Counted from the stretch's first letter, positions 25,073 to 33,894 are shown. The stretch: DNA of 64,000 nucleotides from JAEDHM01 sp964368645 (GCA_964368645.1 CAYJBY010000012.1:29877-93876); one strand, 5' to 3'. The notes: generated by a model from the letters alone, not told the origin. Numbers and translations: made by a program.

Positions 25073-26716
25073 ATGGACAAATTATTGGATTTAGAGCAGG
25101 AGCTTGCAGAGCTTAACACCCAAAGAGCCAAGGCACAAACGGAGACGGACAAAGCCGCCACGGCTTTTGCCGCCACAGAGGATGCGAAACGCTTCGTAAT
25201 CGACGGCGGTACCCTTGTCAGCTACAACCCAAGTGTGAAAAAATCTCTTTTCGGTAAGGCGGAAACCGTAACCGATATCCTTATTCCCTACGGCGTGGTT
25301 ACCGTGGGCGAGGGGGCTTTTGCCTACTCTAATATTACCTCGGTTCGTTTTCCGTCAACGGTTACGGCTATCGGTAACAACGCTTTTTTGGAGTGTCGCG
25401 GCTTAACGCAGATTACCCTGCCGCTTAAACTGGAGCGTATCGGCAGACGGGCTTTTTGCGGCTGTAAGGGTATCAAGGAATTTTCTCTGCCCCTGTCGGT
25501 GAGCTACGTCGGAAGAGACGCCTTCGCGGAGACGGGAGCGGCTGTGTTTATCAAGGAAAAGAAGTCCGTTGAGGGCTGGGAGGGCGGCTGGAGCTTCGAG
25601 TGTGCGCCGCAGGCAGGTTACGTTTCTTCCGCCGAGAAGGAAATCACCATTAGGCACAAGGGTGCCGCTTCCGCAAAAACCGTGGTTCTTGCCAAGCCCT
25701 TGGAAGAAAAACCCGTTGACGACATCACGGACGAGGTGGACAAAAAAGCCGCCGAACTTACCTACGACAAGCTGTATCTTAAGCACTTTACTGTAAAAAA
25801 CGGCGTGCTTACGGGCTTCAAGCAGGAGGTGCGAACCTCTCTCAACGAGCCGCCCCACACGGTTAAGGAAGCGGTGGTGCCTTACGGCGTTACCGCCATA
25901 GGCAAGTTTGCGTTCAGGGGGGCGGTGGACGTGACCGCGATTTCCCTTCCGTCAACCGTAACCGAGGTAGGCGAGAGTGCGTTCAACGGCTGTTTTGCTC
26001 TGGAAAAGGTATGGCTACCCGCATCAGTCACCGCCATAGGCAGTCGCGCTTTCGGCAGTTGCAAATCCCTTAGTGAAATCCATCTTCCCAAAGACGTAAC
26101 CGAGATAGGTTCTTCCTGTTTTAACAACTGCGTAAAGCTGAAAAGTATCGTAATACCCGACAAAATCACGATTTTGAACAACAACGTGTTCGAGGGGTGC
26201 GAGGGGTTGACCTCGGTCAAGCTCCCCAACGGCTTAACGCGGATAATGAGCAGAGCTTTCGAGGGTTGTACTTGGCTGCCGAGTCTGCTTTTGCCCCGAA
26301 CGGTCAGCTTTATCGGCGCATACGCTTTCGAGGGGTGCAATAAGCTGTCGGAAATCATTATGCCCCCCGAATTTAAGAAAATCGGCGAAAATTGTTTCAG
26401 AGGGTGCAAGGGCTTAAGCGTTATCGTCATTCCGAAGACCGTCACCTCAATAGGCGAGGGCGCGTTTTACGGCTGTAACGGCTTGGGTAATCTGGTGATA
26501 CCCTCAGGTGTGACCTCAATAGGCGCGTCGGCTTTTGAATGGTGTCAGCTTTTAAGCACGGTGATAATCCCTGAAACTGTCCGAAAAATCGGGGAAAATT
26601 GCTTTAAGGACTGCCCTGCCTTAACCATATTCTGTCAGGCGCAAAAAAAGCCCTCAGGGTGGAATGAAAAGTGGAATCCCAACAAAAAACCTTGCTTTTT
26701 CGGGCGTAAAATCTAG
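25073..26716 (+). CDS. Cytoplasmic BspA-type leucine-rich-repeat protein
   Basis: The 547 residues begin with a coiled coil (about 2-40, rich in Glu, Ala and Gln). Two blocks of LRR_5 repeats follow, about four at residues 60-150 and about ten at 260-520, separated by a charged linker with an EEKPVDDITDEVDKKAAEL segment. Repeats follow the pattern xxIxxxAFxGCxxLxxIxLPxxVT. BspA-like proteins mediate protein contacts and are mostly secreted, but here no signal peptide, sortase motif or membrane helix is seen, so it should be intracellular. Ribosome site AAGG lies about ten bases upstream. A small hairpin terminator follows. Confidence 0.9.
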   Translation: MDKLLDLEQELAELNTQRAKAQTETDKAATAFAATEDAKRFVIDGGTLVSYNPSVKKSLFGKAETVTDILIPYGVVTVGEGAFAYSNITSVRFPSTVTAIGNNAFLECRGLTQITLPLKLERIGRRAFCGCKGIKEFSLPLSVSYVGRDAFAETGAAVFIKEKKSVEGWEGGWSFECAPQAGYVSSAEKEITIRHKGAASAKTVVLAKPLEEKPVDDITDEVDKKAAELTYDKLYLKHFTVKNGVLTGFKQEVRTSLNEPPHTVKEAVVPYGVTAIGKFAFRGAVDVTAISLPSTVTEVGESAFNGCFALEKVWLPASVTAIGSRAFGSCKSLSEIHLPKDVTEIGSSCFNNCVKLKSIVIPDKITILNNNVFEGCEGLTSVKLPNGLTRIMSRAFEGCTWLPSLLLPRTVSFIGAYAFEGCNKLSEIIMPPEFKKIGENCFRGCKGLSVIVIPKTVTSIGEGAFYGCNGLGNLVIPSGVTSIGASAFEWCQLLSTVIIPETVRKIGENCFKDCPALTIFCQAQKKPSGWNEKWNPNKKPCFFGRKI

Positions 26717-26769
26717 CGGATAATACTGTAAAACTGCGTTTTTAGCAGTCAGCTCTTACAAAGGAATAC

Positions 26770-26789
26770 AGGAGATACTCTCCTTTTTA
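26770..26789 (+). terminator. Terminator after the leucine-rich-repeat gene
   Basis: AGGAGA-TAC-TCTCCT hairpin followed by TTTTTAT. Confidence 0.55.
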
Positions 26790-26845
26790 TATACGGGTGG
26801 GCACCTACCGAACTCTAGGCCAAAATCAATCAGGAGGAACGGTAG

Positions 26846-27274
26846 ATGTTCAGTTATATTTGGCCGATAGGCCTAATCGTCATTTCCAACGTGGTATATC
26901 AAATATGCGCAAAGTCAGTGCCTGAGGGTATGAATCCCTTTGCTACCCTTACCATAACCTACTCAATAGGCGCGGTGATTTCGTTGATTTTGTTTTTTGC
27001 CTTTACCAAGGGCGGCAATCTGCTTACGGAATATACCAAGCTAAACTGGGCGCCCTTTGTGTTAGGCGTGGTAGTCGTAGGGTTAGAGGCAGGCTTTATC
27101 TTTGCCTACAAAGCAGGCTGGCAGGTCGGCACAGTCTCTATCGTGCAAAGCGCAATACTTGCCGTAGCTCTTATCTTCGTGGGCTGGTTGATGTTTAAGG
27201 AAAAGATGACCTGGAACAAGCTGGTGGGCTTAGCTATATGCCTAGTGGGACTGGTTTTTATCAATTACAAATAA
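26846..27274 (+). CDS. Small DMT-superfamily (EamA-like) transporter
   Basis: This 142-residue membrane protein has about five hydrophobic helices and ends with LMFKEKMTWNKLVGLAICLVGLVFINY, the typical closing segment of one EamA repeat. It is half the size of usual EamA exporters, so it likely works as a dimer. Substrate unknown. GGAGG is well placed before the ATG. The 26790-26845 leader holds an inverted GGT-GGGC-ACC element, but I recognise no riboswitch. A perfect terminator follows at 27496. Confidence 0.8.
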   Translation: MFSYIWPIGLIVISNVVYQICAKSVPEGMNPFATLTITYSIGAVISLILFFAFTKGGNLLTEYTKLNWAPFVLGVVVVGLEAGFIFAYKAGWQVGTVSIVQSAILAVALIFVGWLMFKEKMTWNKLVGLAICLVGLVFINYK

Positions 27275-27495
27275 TTATCACCTTAAAGATAAAGACTAAC
27301 GCGCTGTCGGAATTAATACTTCCCTATTATCCGATATAATTTCGATTTTGGTTATTTCGGATATAAAAACGGGCGCAGTCCGAATAAGCAGTTCAATTTC
27401 GCCCGTGCAGTTAATAATACTCCCCTATTATCCGACATAATTCCTTGACTTGATATAATTCCTTAGCTTGGTATAATTCCTTGGCTTGGATATGA
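27275..27495. repeat. Spacer with TATAATTCCTTGGCTTGG tandem repeats
   Basis: Three consecutive 20-base units near TATAATTCCTTGRCTTGG fill 27437-27490. Two longer words (CCTATTATCCGAYATAATT) occur at about 27323 and 27423. An ACGGGCG...CGCCCGT inverted repeat lies at 27368-27405. No gene is seen. Confidence 0.75.
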
Positions 27496-27527
27496 AAACG
27501 CGGCGAAACTCGCCGCGTTTATTTTTG
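27496..27527 (+). terminator. Rho-independent terminator
   Basis: Perfect 11-pair stem AAACGCGGCGA / TCGCCGCGTTT with loop AAC, then ATTTTTG. The 27528-27674 stretch that follows shows nothing further. Confidence 0.85.
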
Positions 27528-27674
27528 ATAGACTGCATCTTATTAATGCCTTGCCTTGCTTATTCTAATAGGAACCGTTGTTAATCCTAAAGCCTGTTAC
27601 GTTGCGATAGTTCAACTTCGTTAAAGGCGGATAGGTAATACTGCTATACGCCGTTATTGTCCTATAATGCTTGA

Positions 27675-28139
27675 TTATTTGTGATAGCTTGCGCCGTTGT
27701 TGATCATAAAACCGCGGTATAGCTGTTCCGACAGCACCACTCTGAAAAGCTGATGCGGAAAGGTGATTTTGCCGAAGCTGATTATCCTGTCCGCCGCCGC
27801 AAGTACCTCTTCCGACAAGCCGTTGCTCCCCCCGATTACGAAGGTAAGCTCCTCGCCCTTGTCGCAGTAGCTTTTCAGCATTGCGGCAACGCCGACACTG
27901 GTTATTTCCTCTCCTCTTCCGTCCAAAACCACCGTTTTGCCCTTAAGGTGTTTGAGTATCGCCTTACCCTCGGCGGCTTTGATTTTTTTGATACCGCTTT
28001 CCGTTTCCTCGCCTGAAGCCTCCTCCAGTTCCACCAGATTAAGGGCGCAGAACCGCCCCAGTCTTTTGGCGTATTCCCCGTAGGCTTCGCGGAAAAACGA
28101 TTCTTTGATTTTTCCTATGCACACGATATTGATTTTCAT
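27675..28139 (-). CDS. rlmH: 23S rRNA (pseudouridine1915-N3)-methyltransferase RlmH
   Basis: This 154-residue SPOUT methyltransferase modifies pseudouridine 1915 in helix 69 of 23S rRNA on assembled 70S ribosomes. The family-defining parts are present: VVLDGRGE, the knotted SAM site FVIGGSNGL and the C-terminal ITFPHQLFRVVLSEQLYRG followed by the Tyr-His pair (SYHK). Length is normal. Its ATG overlaps the stop of the upstream protease gene (TAATG), so it is the last gene of walJ-CPBP-CPBP-rlmH. Confidence 0.96.
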   Translation of the reverse strand: MKINIVCIGKIKESFFREAYGEYAKRLGRFCALNLVELEEASGEETESGIKKIKAAEGKAILKHLKGKTVVLDGRGEEITSVGVAAMLKSYCDKGEELTFVIGGSNGLSEEVLAAADRIISFGKITFPHQLFRVVLSEQLYRGFMINNGASYHK

Positions 28140-29179
28140 TATCTAAAGTACCCGTATATCAGCGTAAACAACGTAACGCTCACTCCAATAGCCAGTGCGC
28201 CCCACACGAAAAGGTTGTCGAAAATAGTGGGTTTACCGTCCTTGCGGTAGGTGTCAAGCGCGACGCGATAGGACAAAAATCCTTTCGGCCGCAGCATTTC
28301 GTCCTCTCTGCGGTTGACCTTTTGCAACGCGCCCAAGAGGAGATACATTAGGAACAAATTGGCAATCAGCACCAAAACCACTGCCAAAATTCCCAAATAG
28401 CTGTTCCAAAGTCCTGCGTAAGCGTCGTACATTCTCCCCAAAATTTCCTCCGATTGAGAGGAATAGGAGATGAATACCGATAGGAAATTGGTGATAAAGT
28501 GAAGTATCATAGATATGAAGATACTGCCTGTTTTTATCACCGCATACGCCATTATACAACCGCCTGCAAAGGCGTAGCCGAACTGGACGATATTGGTGTG
28601 CATACCTGCAAAAAGCAGTCCTGACATTAGCACCATACCCCACTCGTTGCCCCTGTCCTCAAGCATATCAAGGAGCAATCCTCTGTGGGTAAACTCCTCG
28701 AACACGGCAGGCATTGCGGCGGTCATTACCGTCCACAGCAACAAATCCCAACCGCTTGTATAGACCTGCCCTGTATAAATACTCTCCTTGTATCCGATAA
28801 TATCCAAGAACACCGTCCAAACCCTAGAGGTTAAGGAAGTGAAAAGATAGAAGGACAATGCAAGGGGTATCACCAACAGCCAACTTTTCGCGTTATAGGG
28901 TTTTTTGTAGCGGAAATCGCGGAAAACGGCGGTCAAGCGGTTTTCGTTCGCCTTATAGGGCTTGAGTATCAGCGTCAAGGTCAAGGGCAATGCGCCCATA
29001 CAAATACATTGGGAGCAAAGCGTATAAACGATATTAGTCATATTAGAGGATAAGGTAAGGGGCGCGACGGCAAAGATTATCTGGAGAATCCCCAAGGACA
29101 CCATAACGCAAAAATAGATAATCGACAGCCTCTGCCTTTTACTTAGCTTATCCAAACAGTGATTACGTTTAACAGCCAT
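28139..29179 (-). CDS. CPBP-family intramembrane metalloprotease (second copy)
   Basis: This 346-residue membrane protein has about eight helices. The CPBP (Abi) motifs are in order: EEFTHRG (Glu-Glu-x3-Arg), then FAGMHTN and ILHFITN, supplying the metal-binding Glu and His residues of CAAX-protease-like enzymes. The substrate is unknown. The ATG at 29179 has GTGGGG upstream and lies 37 bases inside the preceding gene, so the two frames overlap. Confidence 0.87.
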   Translation of the reverse strand: MAVKRNHCLDKLSKRQRLSIIYFCVMVSLGILQIIFAVAPLTLSSNMTNIVYTLCSQCICMGALPLTLTLILKPYKANENRLTAVFRDFRYKKPYNAKSWLLVIPLALSFYLFTSLTSRVWTVFLDIIGYKESIYTGQVYTSGWDLLLWTVMTAAMPAVFEEFTHRGLLLDMLEDRGNEWGMVLMSGLLFAGMHTNIVQFGYAFAGGCIMAYAVIKTGSIFISMILHFITNFLSVFISYSSQSEEILGRMYDAYAGLWNSYLGILAVVLVLIANLFLMYLLLGALQKVNRREDEMLRPKGFLSYRVALDTYRKDGKPTIFDNLFVWGALAIGVSVTLFTLIYGYFR

Positions 29180-30180
29180 ATCAACCCCACAAAACCGGCG
29201 GAAATAACCATACCGATATTAAAGCCTTTTTTCTCGTCGCCCACAGGCATAGCGATACTTCCGTCCGTTTCCTTCGGCTCACTCAAAGCCAATCTAAAGC
29301 TCTCCATTACGCCCTTAAAACCGCGGATAGACGGCAGAGTTAGCTCCGCCCCGTCCTTTTTTGCGTTGCGCACGGCGGTCAGTCGGTTATAGCCTATCAG
29401 CAGGATAAGCAGTATCGCCGCACCGCCTAGGGCTATCGCCAAATACACTAATATTTCCAAAGGCTCGGCAAGAGCCTCGATACTATTAAGCGCGGCGGCA
29501 AAGCCTACGCTTTTTACCGTTAGCAATTCCAGCAGAATCGCAACGAAATTGTTGAGAAAGTGGAAAAGCATCGACACCCATACGCTTCTTGTAACCACCA
29601 CCAGATACGCCATAACCGCACCGATACAGAACTGATGAACCAGTTGAACCGCATTGGCGTGCATTAGGGCGAAAATCAACGCGGACAGGAATATGGCGCA
29701 AGCGTAACCCTTGCCCTTTAAGCCCTGCGTTAAGGTGCCCCTTACTAACAGCTCCTCGCCGAAAGCAGGCATTACGCACAAGCCGAAAAAGCCCAAGGCG
29801 AACGCTCCCCCTGTGGAAGTATAGTCCGCATAGGTGGGGGTATAAACGTAGCCGAGGTAGGATAAAAGCTTAACCGTTACCGACGCTAAGGGCGCGAATG
29901 CCGCCATCGCCGCCAAGGAAATGGGGATAATCAAGAGAAACTGTTTCACGGACGGGGGTGTTTTCAGCCCTGTCATTTTGAGAAAATCTATCTTGTAGAA
30001 CTTTGAGCCTAAGACTGCCGCTATTATAAATACCGCCTGTGAAAGAAAGGCGTAACACCACAAAAAAGTGTTATTGGGCAGATTAACCACGGACAAAATC
30101 AGCTGCAATATAAAGGTTGCGGCATAGCCGATGAAGAAGATAACGCAACCGTTGTTGCTGTCCGCGCGAGGGAGCCTCAT
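29143..30180 (-). CDS. CPBP-family intramembrane metalloprotease (first copy)
   Basis: This 345-residue membrane protein is a diverged paralogue of the next gene. It has EELLVRG (Glu-Glu-x3-Arg), FALMHAN and LFHFLNN at the corresponding places, and about eight helices. It starts four bases inside the end of the walJ-like gene (ATGA overlap) and ends 37 bases inside the second CPBP gene, so expression should be tightly coupled. Tandem CPBP genes in this locus suggest a heteromeric or redundant membrane function; the substrate is unknown. Confidence 0.87.
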   Translation of the reverse strand: MRLPRADSNNGCVIFFIGYAATFILQLILSVVNLPNNTFLWCYAFLSQAVFIIAAVLGSKFYKIDFLKMTGLKTPPSVKQFLLIIPISLAAMAAFAPLASVTVKLLSYLGYVYTPTYADYTSTGGAFALGFFGLCVMPAFGEELLVRGTLTQGLKGKGYACAIFLSALIFALMHANAVQLVHQFCIGAVMAYLVVVTRSVWVSMLFHFLNNFVAILLELLTVKSVGFAAALNSIEALAEPLEILVYLAIALGGAAILLILLIGYNRLTAVRNAKKDGAELTLPSIRGFKGVMESFRLALSEPKETDGSIAMPVGDEKKGFNIGMVISAGFVGLIWLLNVITVWIS

Positions 30181-30971
30181 TTTATCTCGTGTACGGCGGT
30201 GCGCCGTCCCTGCAAGGCTATCTCTATCGTCACGTCCTCTCCTACCTTAATACCGTCTCCCGTGAGTCGGGCGCAAGCGGTCTGAAACGCCAAATCGGGC
30301 AAATTGTTCTCCTCGCTTAAATGCGCCAAAATCAACTGCCGCGTGCCGTTCTTGACCAGCTCGTCCGCCAAAGCCGCACTGGTATCGTTGGACAAATGCC
30401 CGAATTTTCCCATTATTCTCTGCTTAAGCGGATAGGGGTATCTGCCGTTTTTCAGCATTTTTTCGTCGTGATTGGACTCTAATATCACCAACTCACTGCC
30501 TAACGCGTTGCTCCTTACGTTGGGAGTCACGATACCGAGGTCGGTAACCGAGGTGATTTTTTTGCCGCCGCTTTCCACGGTGTAGCCCACAGGACAAGCC
30601 GCGTCGTGCATTGTGCGGAAGGGCTGAACAAAAAGACTGCCGAGCTTAAAACCGCTGTCAAAATCCGCTCTGGCAAAACGGCTGAAATTGGTCTTTAACC
30701 GCATATCCACCGCCGCCAAGGTCTTTTCGTGGGAAAAAACCGCCAAATCTGGTTGCTTGGAAGCAAGCGTTTGCAAGCCGCATATATGGTCGGTATGCTC
30801 GTGAGTTATCAGCACCGCGTTAATATCCATGACAGACGCGCCGATTTGCTCCAAGGCACCGCAAAGTTCCCTGTAGCTTTTACCGAAATCTATCAGTATC
30901 GAGGTGGTTCCGTCAGAAATATATGTGCAGTTGCCCTTGCTTCCGCTCGTCAGTACGCATACCTTAGTCAT
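30177..30971 (-). CDS. walJ: Metallo-beta-lactamase-fold exonuclease-like protein, YycJ/WalJ family
   Basis: This 264-residue cytoplasmic protein starts with CVLTSGSKGNC and carries the metal motif THEHTDHICG (about 55-64), typical of YycJ/WalJ (VicX). In Bacillus yycJ lies with walRK and, further on, rlmH; here rlmH is in the same operon, which supports the assignment. The proposed role is a DNA nuclease linking wall signalling or mismatch repair to replication. The -10 box ends only eight bases before the ATG and no ribosome site is seen, so the operon may be leaderless. Confidence 0.87.
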   Translation of the reverse strand: MTKVCVLTSGSKGNCTYISDGTTSILIDFGKSYRELCGALEQIGASVMDINAVLITHEHTDHICGLQTLASKQPDLAVFSHEKTLAAVDMRLKTNFSRFARADFDSGFKLGSLFVQPFRTMHDAACPVGYTVESGGKKITSVTDLGIVTPNVRSNALGSELVILESNHDEKMLKNGRYPYPLKQRIMGKFGHLSNDTSAALADELVKNGTRQLILAHLSEENNLPDLAFQTACARLTGDGIKVGEDVTIEIALQGRRTAVHEIK

Positions 30972-30979
30972 AGTAATTA

Positions 30980-31008
30980 ATTATACCTTTTTATGCTTTC
31001 GCTGTCAA
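30980..31008 (-). promoter_or_regulatory. Promoter of walJ-CPBP-CPBP-rlmH (apparently leaderless)
   Basis: Minus strand: TTGACA, 17 bases, TATAAT, then eight bases, then ATG. The predicted start falls within about two bases of the ATG. Confidence 0.75.
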
Positions 31009-31043
31009 GGAAAACCGCACCGCCGAACCTTACCCTACAATAA

Positions 31044-31140
31044 CACGCTGTGGTTTTGCGGAGAACCCCAGACACCACCCCAGAATTGTCATTCTGAGGA
31101 ACAATCTATTGTGACGAAGAATCTCGCATCTATGCGGAAG
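31044..31140. mobile_element. MITE-like repeat fragment
   Basis: It contains TGTCATTCTGAGGAACAA and GTGACGAAGAATCTCGC, the family core, preceded by the GGAGAACCCCAGACACCACCCC half found in inverted form in other copies. Only one terminal repeat is present. Confidence 0.7.
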
Positions 31141-31227
31141 AAAAATAACGCTCGGACTATTTTTTATTCTTTACAATTAACTCGGTGGCATTCGACAAAC
31201 AATTACCCGTACTTTGACGAAAACCGC

Positions 31228-31256
31228 TTGCGGCAAATCGGGGTATGTAATATAAT
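31228..31256 (+). promoter_or_regulatory. Promoter of the decarboxylase operon
   Basis: TTGCGG, 17 bases, TATAAT. Confidence 0.5.
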
Positions 31257-31298
31257 ATATGGTATAAGTGGGAGTTTTTTCCACGTAACGAGGTGTGT

Positions 31299-31637
31299 AT
31301 GATAATCAGTTCTATTGGTAACCTGCCCGAATTAAGCGGATTATACGCTTTACTGGGCTTCGTACTGCTATTTGCCGTCCTTATCGGGGCGACTTTTTTA
31401 GTAAAAACCCTTTTGGCAAAGAGGAAACCGACGTCTGCCGAGCCTGTGGCGCCGACTGCCGCCGAGCCTATAGCCGAGGAGCCTGCACCCGGAAGAAGCG
31501 GCGATATGATTTTGTACAACGTATCCGAACGGGAAGCCGCTATGGTAATGGCGATTGTTGCCGATGAGCTGGGCACCCCCATTAATCAGCTTGATTTTAT
31601 TTCCATCAAAAAGAAGTGCGAGGAGGACTGCGAATAA
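31299..31637 (+). CDS. Decarboxylase gamma subunit (OadG-like)
   Basis: This 112-residue protein has one N-terminal membrane helix (about 15-38), a Pro/Ala-rich linker and a small C-terminal domain with EREAAMVMAIVADELG. It matches the gamma subunit of Na+-translocating decarboxylases, which anchors the carboxyltransferase and carrier to the membrane pump. The ATG at 31299 has GAGG five bases upstream. Its stop overlaps the next start (TAATG). Substrate (oxaloacetate, methylmalonyl-CoA or glutaconyl-CoA) cannot be decided here. Confidence 0.75.
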   Translation: MIISSIGNLPELSGLYALLGFVLLFAVLIGATFLVKTLLAKRKPTSAEPVAPTAAEPIAEEPAPGRSGDMILYNVSEREAAMVMAIVADELGTPINQLDFISIKKKCEEDCE

Positions 31638-32035
31638 TGAAATACAACGTGCGTATTAACGACACAGTTTACGAGGTCGAAGTGGTAAAGGGCAACGCCC
31701 AGCTCCTTTCGGAGTACAAGGCGATTAACGCCGAGCCTGCCAAGGATGCACCCAAGACTGCGGCACCTACGGTAGCGGCTCCTGTTGCCGCCGCGCCTGC
31801 CGCCGCGAACACGGCTGTCAACGGCAACGCGGTTACCGCGCCCCTCCCCGGCACAGTGGCAAAAATCCTAGTTACCGTCGGACAAAAAGTCAACGCCGGC
31901 GACGTGGTTGCCATTATCGAAGCGATGAAAATGGAAAACGACATTACCGCCGCAACGGGCGGTACGGTTACGGCGATACCTGCCGTTAAGGGCGCACAGA
32001 TTTCTGTCGGCGAGCCGATAGTCATACTGGCTTAA
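31637..32035 (+). CDS. Biotin carboxyl carrier protein of the decarboxylase
   Basis: This 132-residue protein has a short N-terminal part, an Ala/Pro/Thr-rich hinge (about 40-65) and a biotinyl domain with the attachment motif EAMKMEN; the lysine is biotinylated by BirA. It carries CO2 from the carboxyltransferase to the membrane pump. GAGGAG precedes the ATG, which overlaps the upstream stop. The local need for biotin matches birA and bioY at 18-20 kb. Confidence 0.92.
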   Translation: MKYNVRINDTVYEVEVVKGNAQLLSEYKAINAEPAKDAPKTAAPTVAAPVAAAPAAANTAVNGNAVTAPLPGTVAKILVTVGQKVNAGDVVAIIEAMKMENDITAATGGTVTAIPAVKGAQISVGEPIVILA

Positions 32036-32045
32036 GGGAGGCAAT

Positions 32046-33182
32046 ATGGAGGCTTTTTCCTTTTTAATCGACGGTGTGGCGCACGTAACCTGGGAACAGG
32101 TTATTATGTGGGGCGTTGGCGCGGTGCTTATTTACCTCGCCATTGCCAAAAAAATCGAGCCTGCACTGCTACTGCCGATGGGCTTCGGCGCAATTCTTAT
32201 CAATCTGCCCTTCTCGGGCGCAATGGGCGAGACGGGTATCGTACAATGGCTTTTCGACGTGGGTATCGACGCAAGCGAGGCTATGCCCTTACTGCTCTTT
32301 ATCGGTATCGGCGCAATGATAGATTTCGGACCTTTGCTTTCCAATCCCAAGCTGATTTTCTTCGGCGCGGCGGCACAGTTGGGTATTTTCATAACGATAA
32401 TCCTCGCCGTCTGCTTCGGCTTTGATTTGGCGGACGCGGCTTCTATCGGTATTATCGGCGCGGCGGACGGACCTACGTCAATACTGGTCGCCAACACCTT
32501 TAACAGTCACTACATAGGGGCTATTGCCGTGGTTGCGTATTCGTATATGGCACTGGTTCCCATTATTCAGCCTGCGGTCATTAAGGCGGTTACCACCAAG
32601 AAGGAACGCCTTATTAAGATGGAGTACGCCCCTAAGGAAGTCAGCCGTCTTACCAAAATCCTTTTCCCGATTCTCGTTACCATTATCGCAGGACTTATCG
32701 CCCCCGATTCGGTTTCGCTGGTAGGTATGCTGATGTTCGGCAACCTGTTGAGGGAGTGCGGCGTGCTGGAATCCCTTTCCCAAACCGCGCAGACCGTCCT
32801 TACCAATATCATCACCCTTTTGCTTGGCATTACCATTGCCGCTTCTATGAAAGCCGAAAACTTCGTAACTCTCCAAACCCTCATCATTATGGCGTTGGGA
32901 TTGTTCGCTTTCGTTTTCGACACGGTGGGCGGCGTTATGTTCGGCAAGCTGGTCAACCTTTTCCTGCCTGCCGGCAAAAAAATCAATCCTATGGTGGGTG
33001 CGGCAGGTATTTCCGCTTTCCCGATGGCTTCCCGAGTCGTTCAAAAGCTCGGCGTCGAATCCGATCCCACCAACCACCTGCTTATGCACGCGGTCAGCGC
33101 GAACGTATCAGGGCAAATCGCTTCCGTTGTTGCCGGCGGTATTATCCTTTCGATAGTTCCCGGCATTCTGGCGGCACTGTAA
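32046..33182 (+). CDS. oadB: Na+-pumping decarboxylase beta subunit
   Basis: This 378-residue membrane protein has about ten helices. It decarboxylates carboxybiotin and uses the energy to export Na+. Conserved elements include FIGIGAMIDFGPLLSNP, the GIIGAADGPTSI signature holding the essential Asp of helix IIIa, and GAAGISAFPMASRVVQ near the C-terminus with VSANVSGQIASVVAGG. The sequence is typical for the OadB/MmdB/GcdB family and does not itself identify the substrate. Ten-base spacing to the genes on both sides. Confidence 0.95.
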   Translation: MEAFSFLIDGVAHVTWEQVIMWGVGAVLIYLAIAKKIEPALLLPMGFGAILINLPFSGAMGETGIVQWLFDVGIDASEAMPLLLFIGIGAMIDFGPLLSNPKLIFFGAAAQLGIFITIILAVCFGFDLADAASIGIIGAADGPTSILVANTFNSHYIGAIAVVAYSYMALVPIIQPAVIKAVTTKKERLIKMEYAPKEVSRLTKILFPILVTIIAGLIAPDSVSLVGMLMFGNLLRECGVLESLSQTAQTVLTNIITLLLGITIAASMKAENFVTLQTLIIMALGLFAFVFDTVGGVMFGKLVNLFLPAGKKINPMVGAAGISAFPMASRVVQKLGVESDPTNHLLMHAVSANVSGQIASVVAGGIILSIVPGILAAL

Positions 33183-33192
33183 GGAGGCGGCT

Positions 33193-33885
33193 ATGGATAC
33201 GAAATTTAACGCAAAAAAGAGAAAATTCGGCTGGAAAGAGATTATACTTTGTGCGGTTCTCGCCTTTGTTTTAATCATTTTCGTGGTGGTCTTCACAGGC
33301 AACACGGCAACCGTTAAGTTCGTCAGCGTAGGCGGCGAGTTCGACGCAGGCGAGGGCGCGTCTATTTACGATTACGACTACTACACCAAGGACAGCACCG
33401 AGGCTACTACCCAAAAATATCACGAGGTTCTTACCAAAAAGTTCCGTATCAGCTCGGTAGCCACCCTGCCCGAAACAGAACGCGAGGGCTACGTTTTCGA
33501 CGGGTGGTTCTTTGGCTCTACCGATGAAAACGGCAACGTGATTTACGGCGAGGAGTTTTCCGCAAAGGCGGTCAAAAATCTGGCAAAGGATTCCGAAACC
33601 ACGGTTTACGCCAAGTGGTCCATTGAAGACGAGGGCAAAACCATAACCCGTAAGGCTTCCATTTTGGCGGCGCTCGACATTACCTGGAAGGGTATGCTGG
33701 GTATCTTCACCGTTATAACCATCATCTTCCTGTGTATCGTCGGGCTTAACCTTTTAACTCGCAAAATGGCGGACAGAAAACAGGCTAAACTCAAGGCGGA
33801 AGCCGAGCAAGCGGCATCGGAACAGCAAGCAAGCGAACAAGCGGCAAGCGAGAAAACGGCACCCGACCAAGAAGAAAAGAAATAA
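33193..33885 (+). CDS. Second gamma-like subunit with an InlB B-repeat domain
   Basis: This 230-residue protein has two membrane helices (about 18-36 and 170-192). Between them lies a Listeria-Bacteroides (InlB B-repeat) domain ending EGYVFDGWFFG ... TVYAKW, so about 130 residues would face outside. The second helix, WKGMLGIFTVITIIFLCIV followed by LLTRK, is like the single helix of OadG, and the tail is an Ala/Glu/Gln-rich cytoplasmic stretch. It directly follows oadB. I infer an accessory or alternative gamma subunit that carries an extracellular module. Confidence 0.7.
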   Translation: MDTKFNAKKRKFGWKEIILCAVLAFVLIIFVVVFTGNTATVKFVSVGGEFDAGEGASIYDYDYYTKDSTEATTQKYHEVLTKKFRISSVATLPETEREGYVFDGWFFGSTDENGNVIYGEEFSAKAVKNLAKDSETTVYAKWSIEDEGKTITRKASILAALDITWKGMLGIFTVITIIFLCIVGLNLLTRKMADRKQAKLKAEAEQAASEQQASEQAASEKTAPDQEEKK

Positions 33886-33894
33886 CACCCGACT

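Noticed and set aside
26790..26845. Guanidine or similar riboswitch before the small DMT transporter
   Set aside because: The leader is too short and lacks the conserved words of the known classes.
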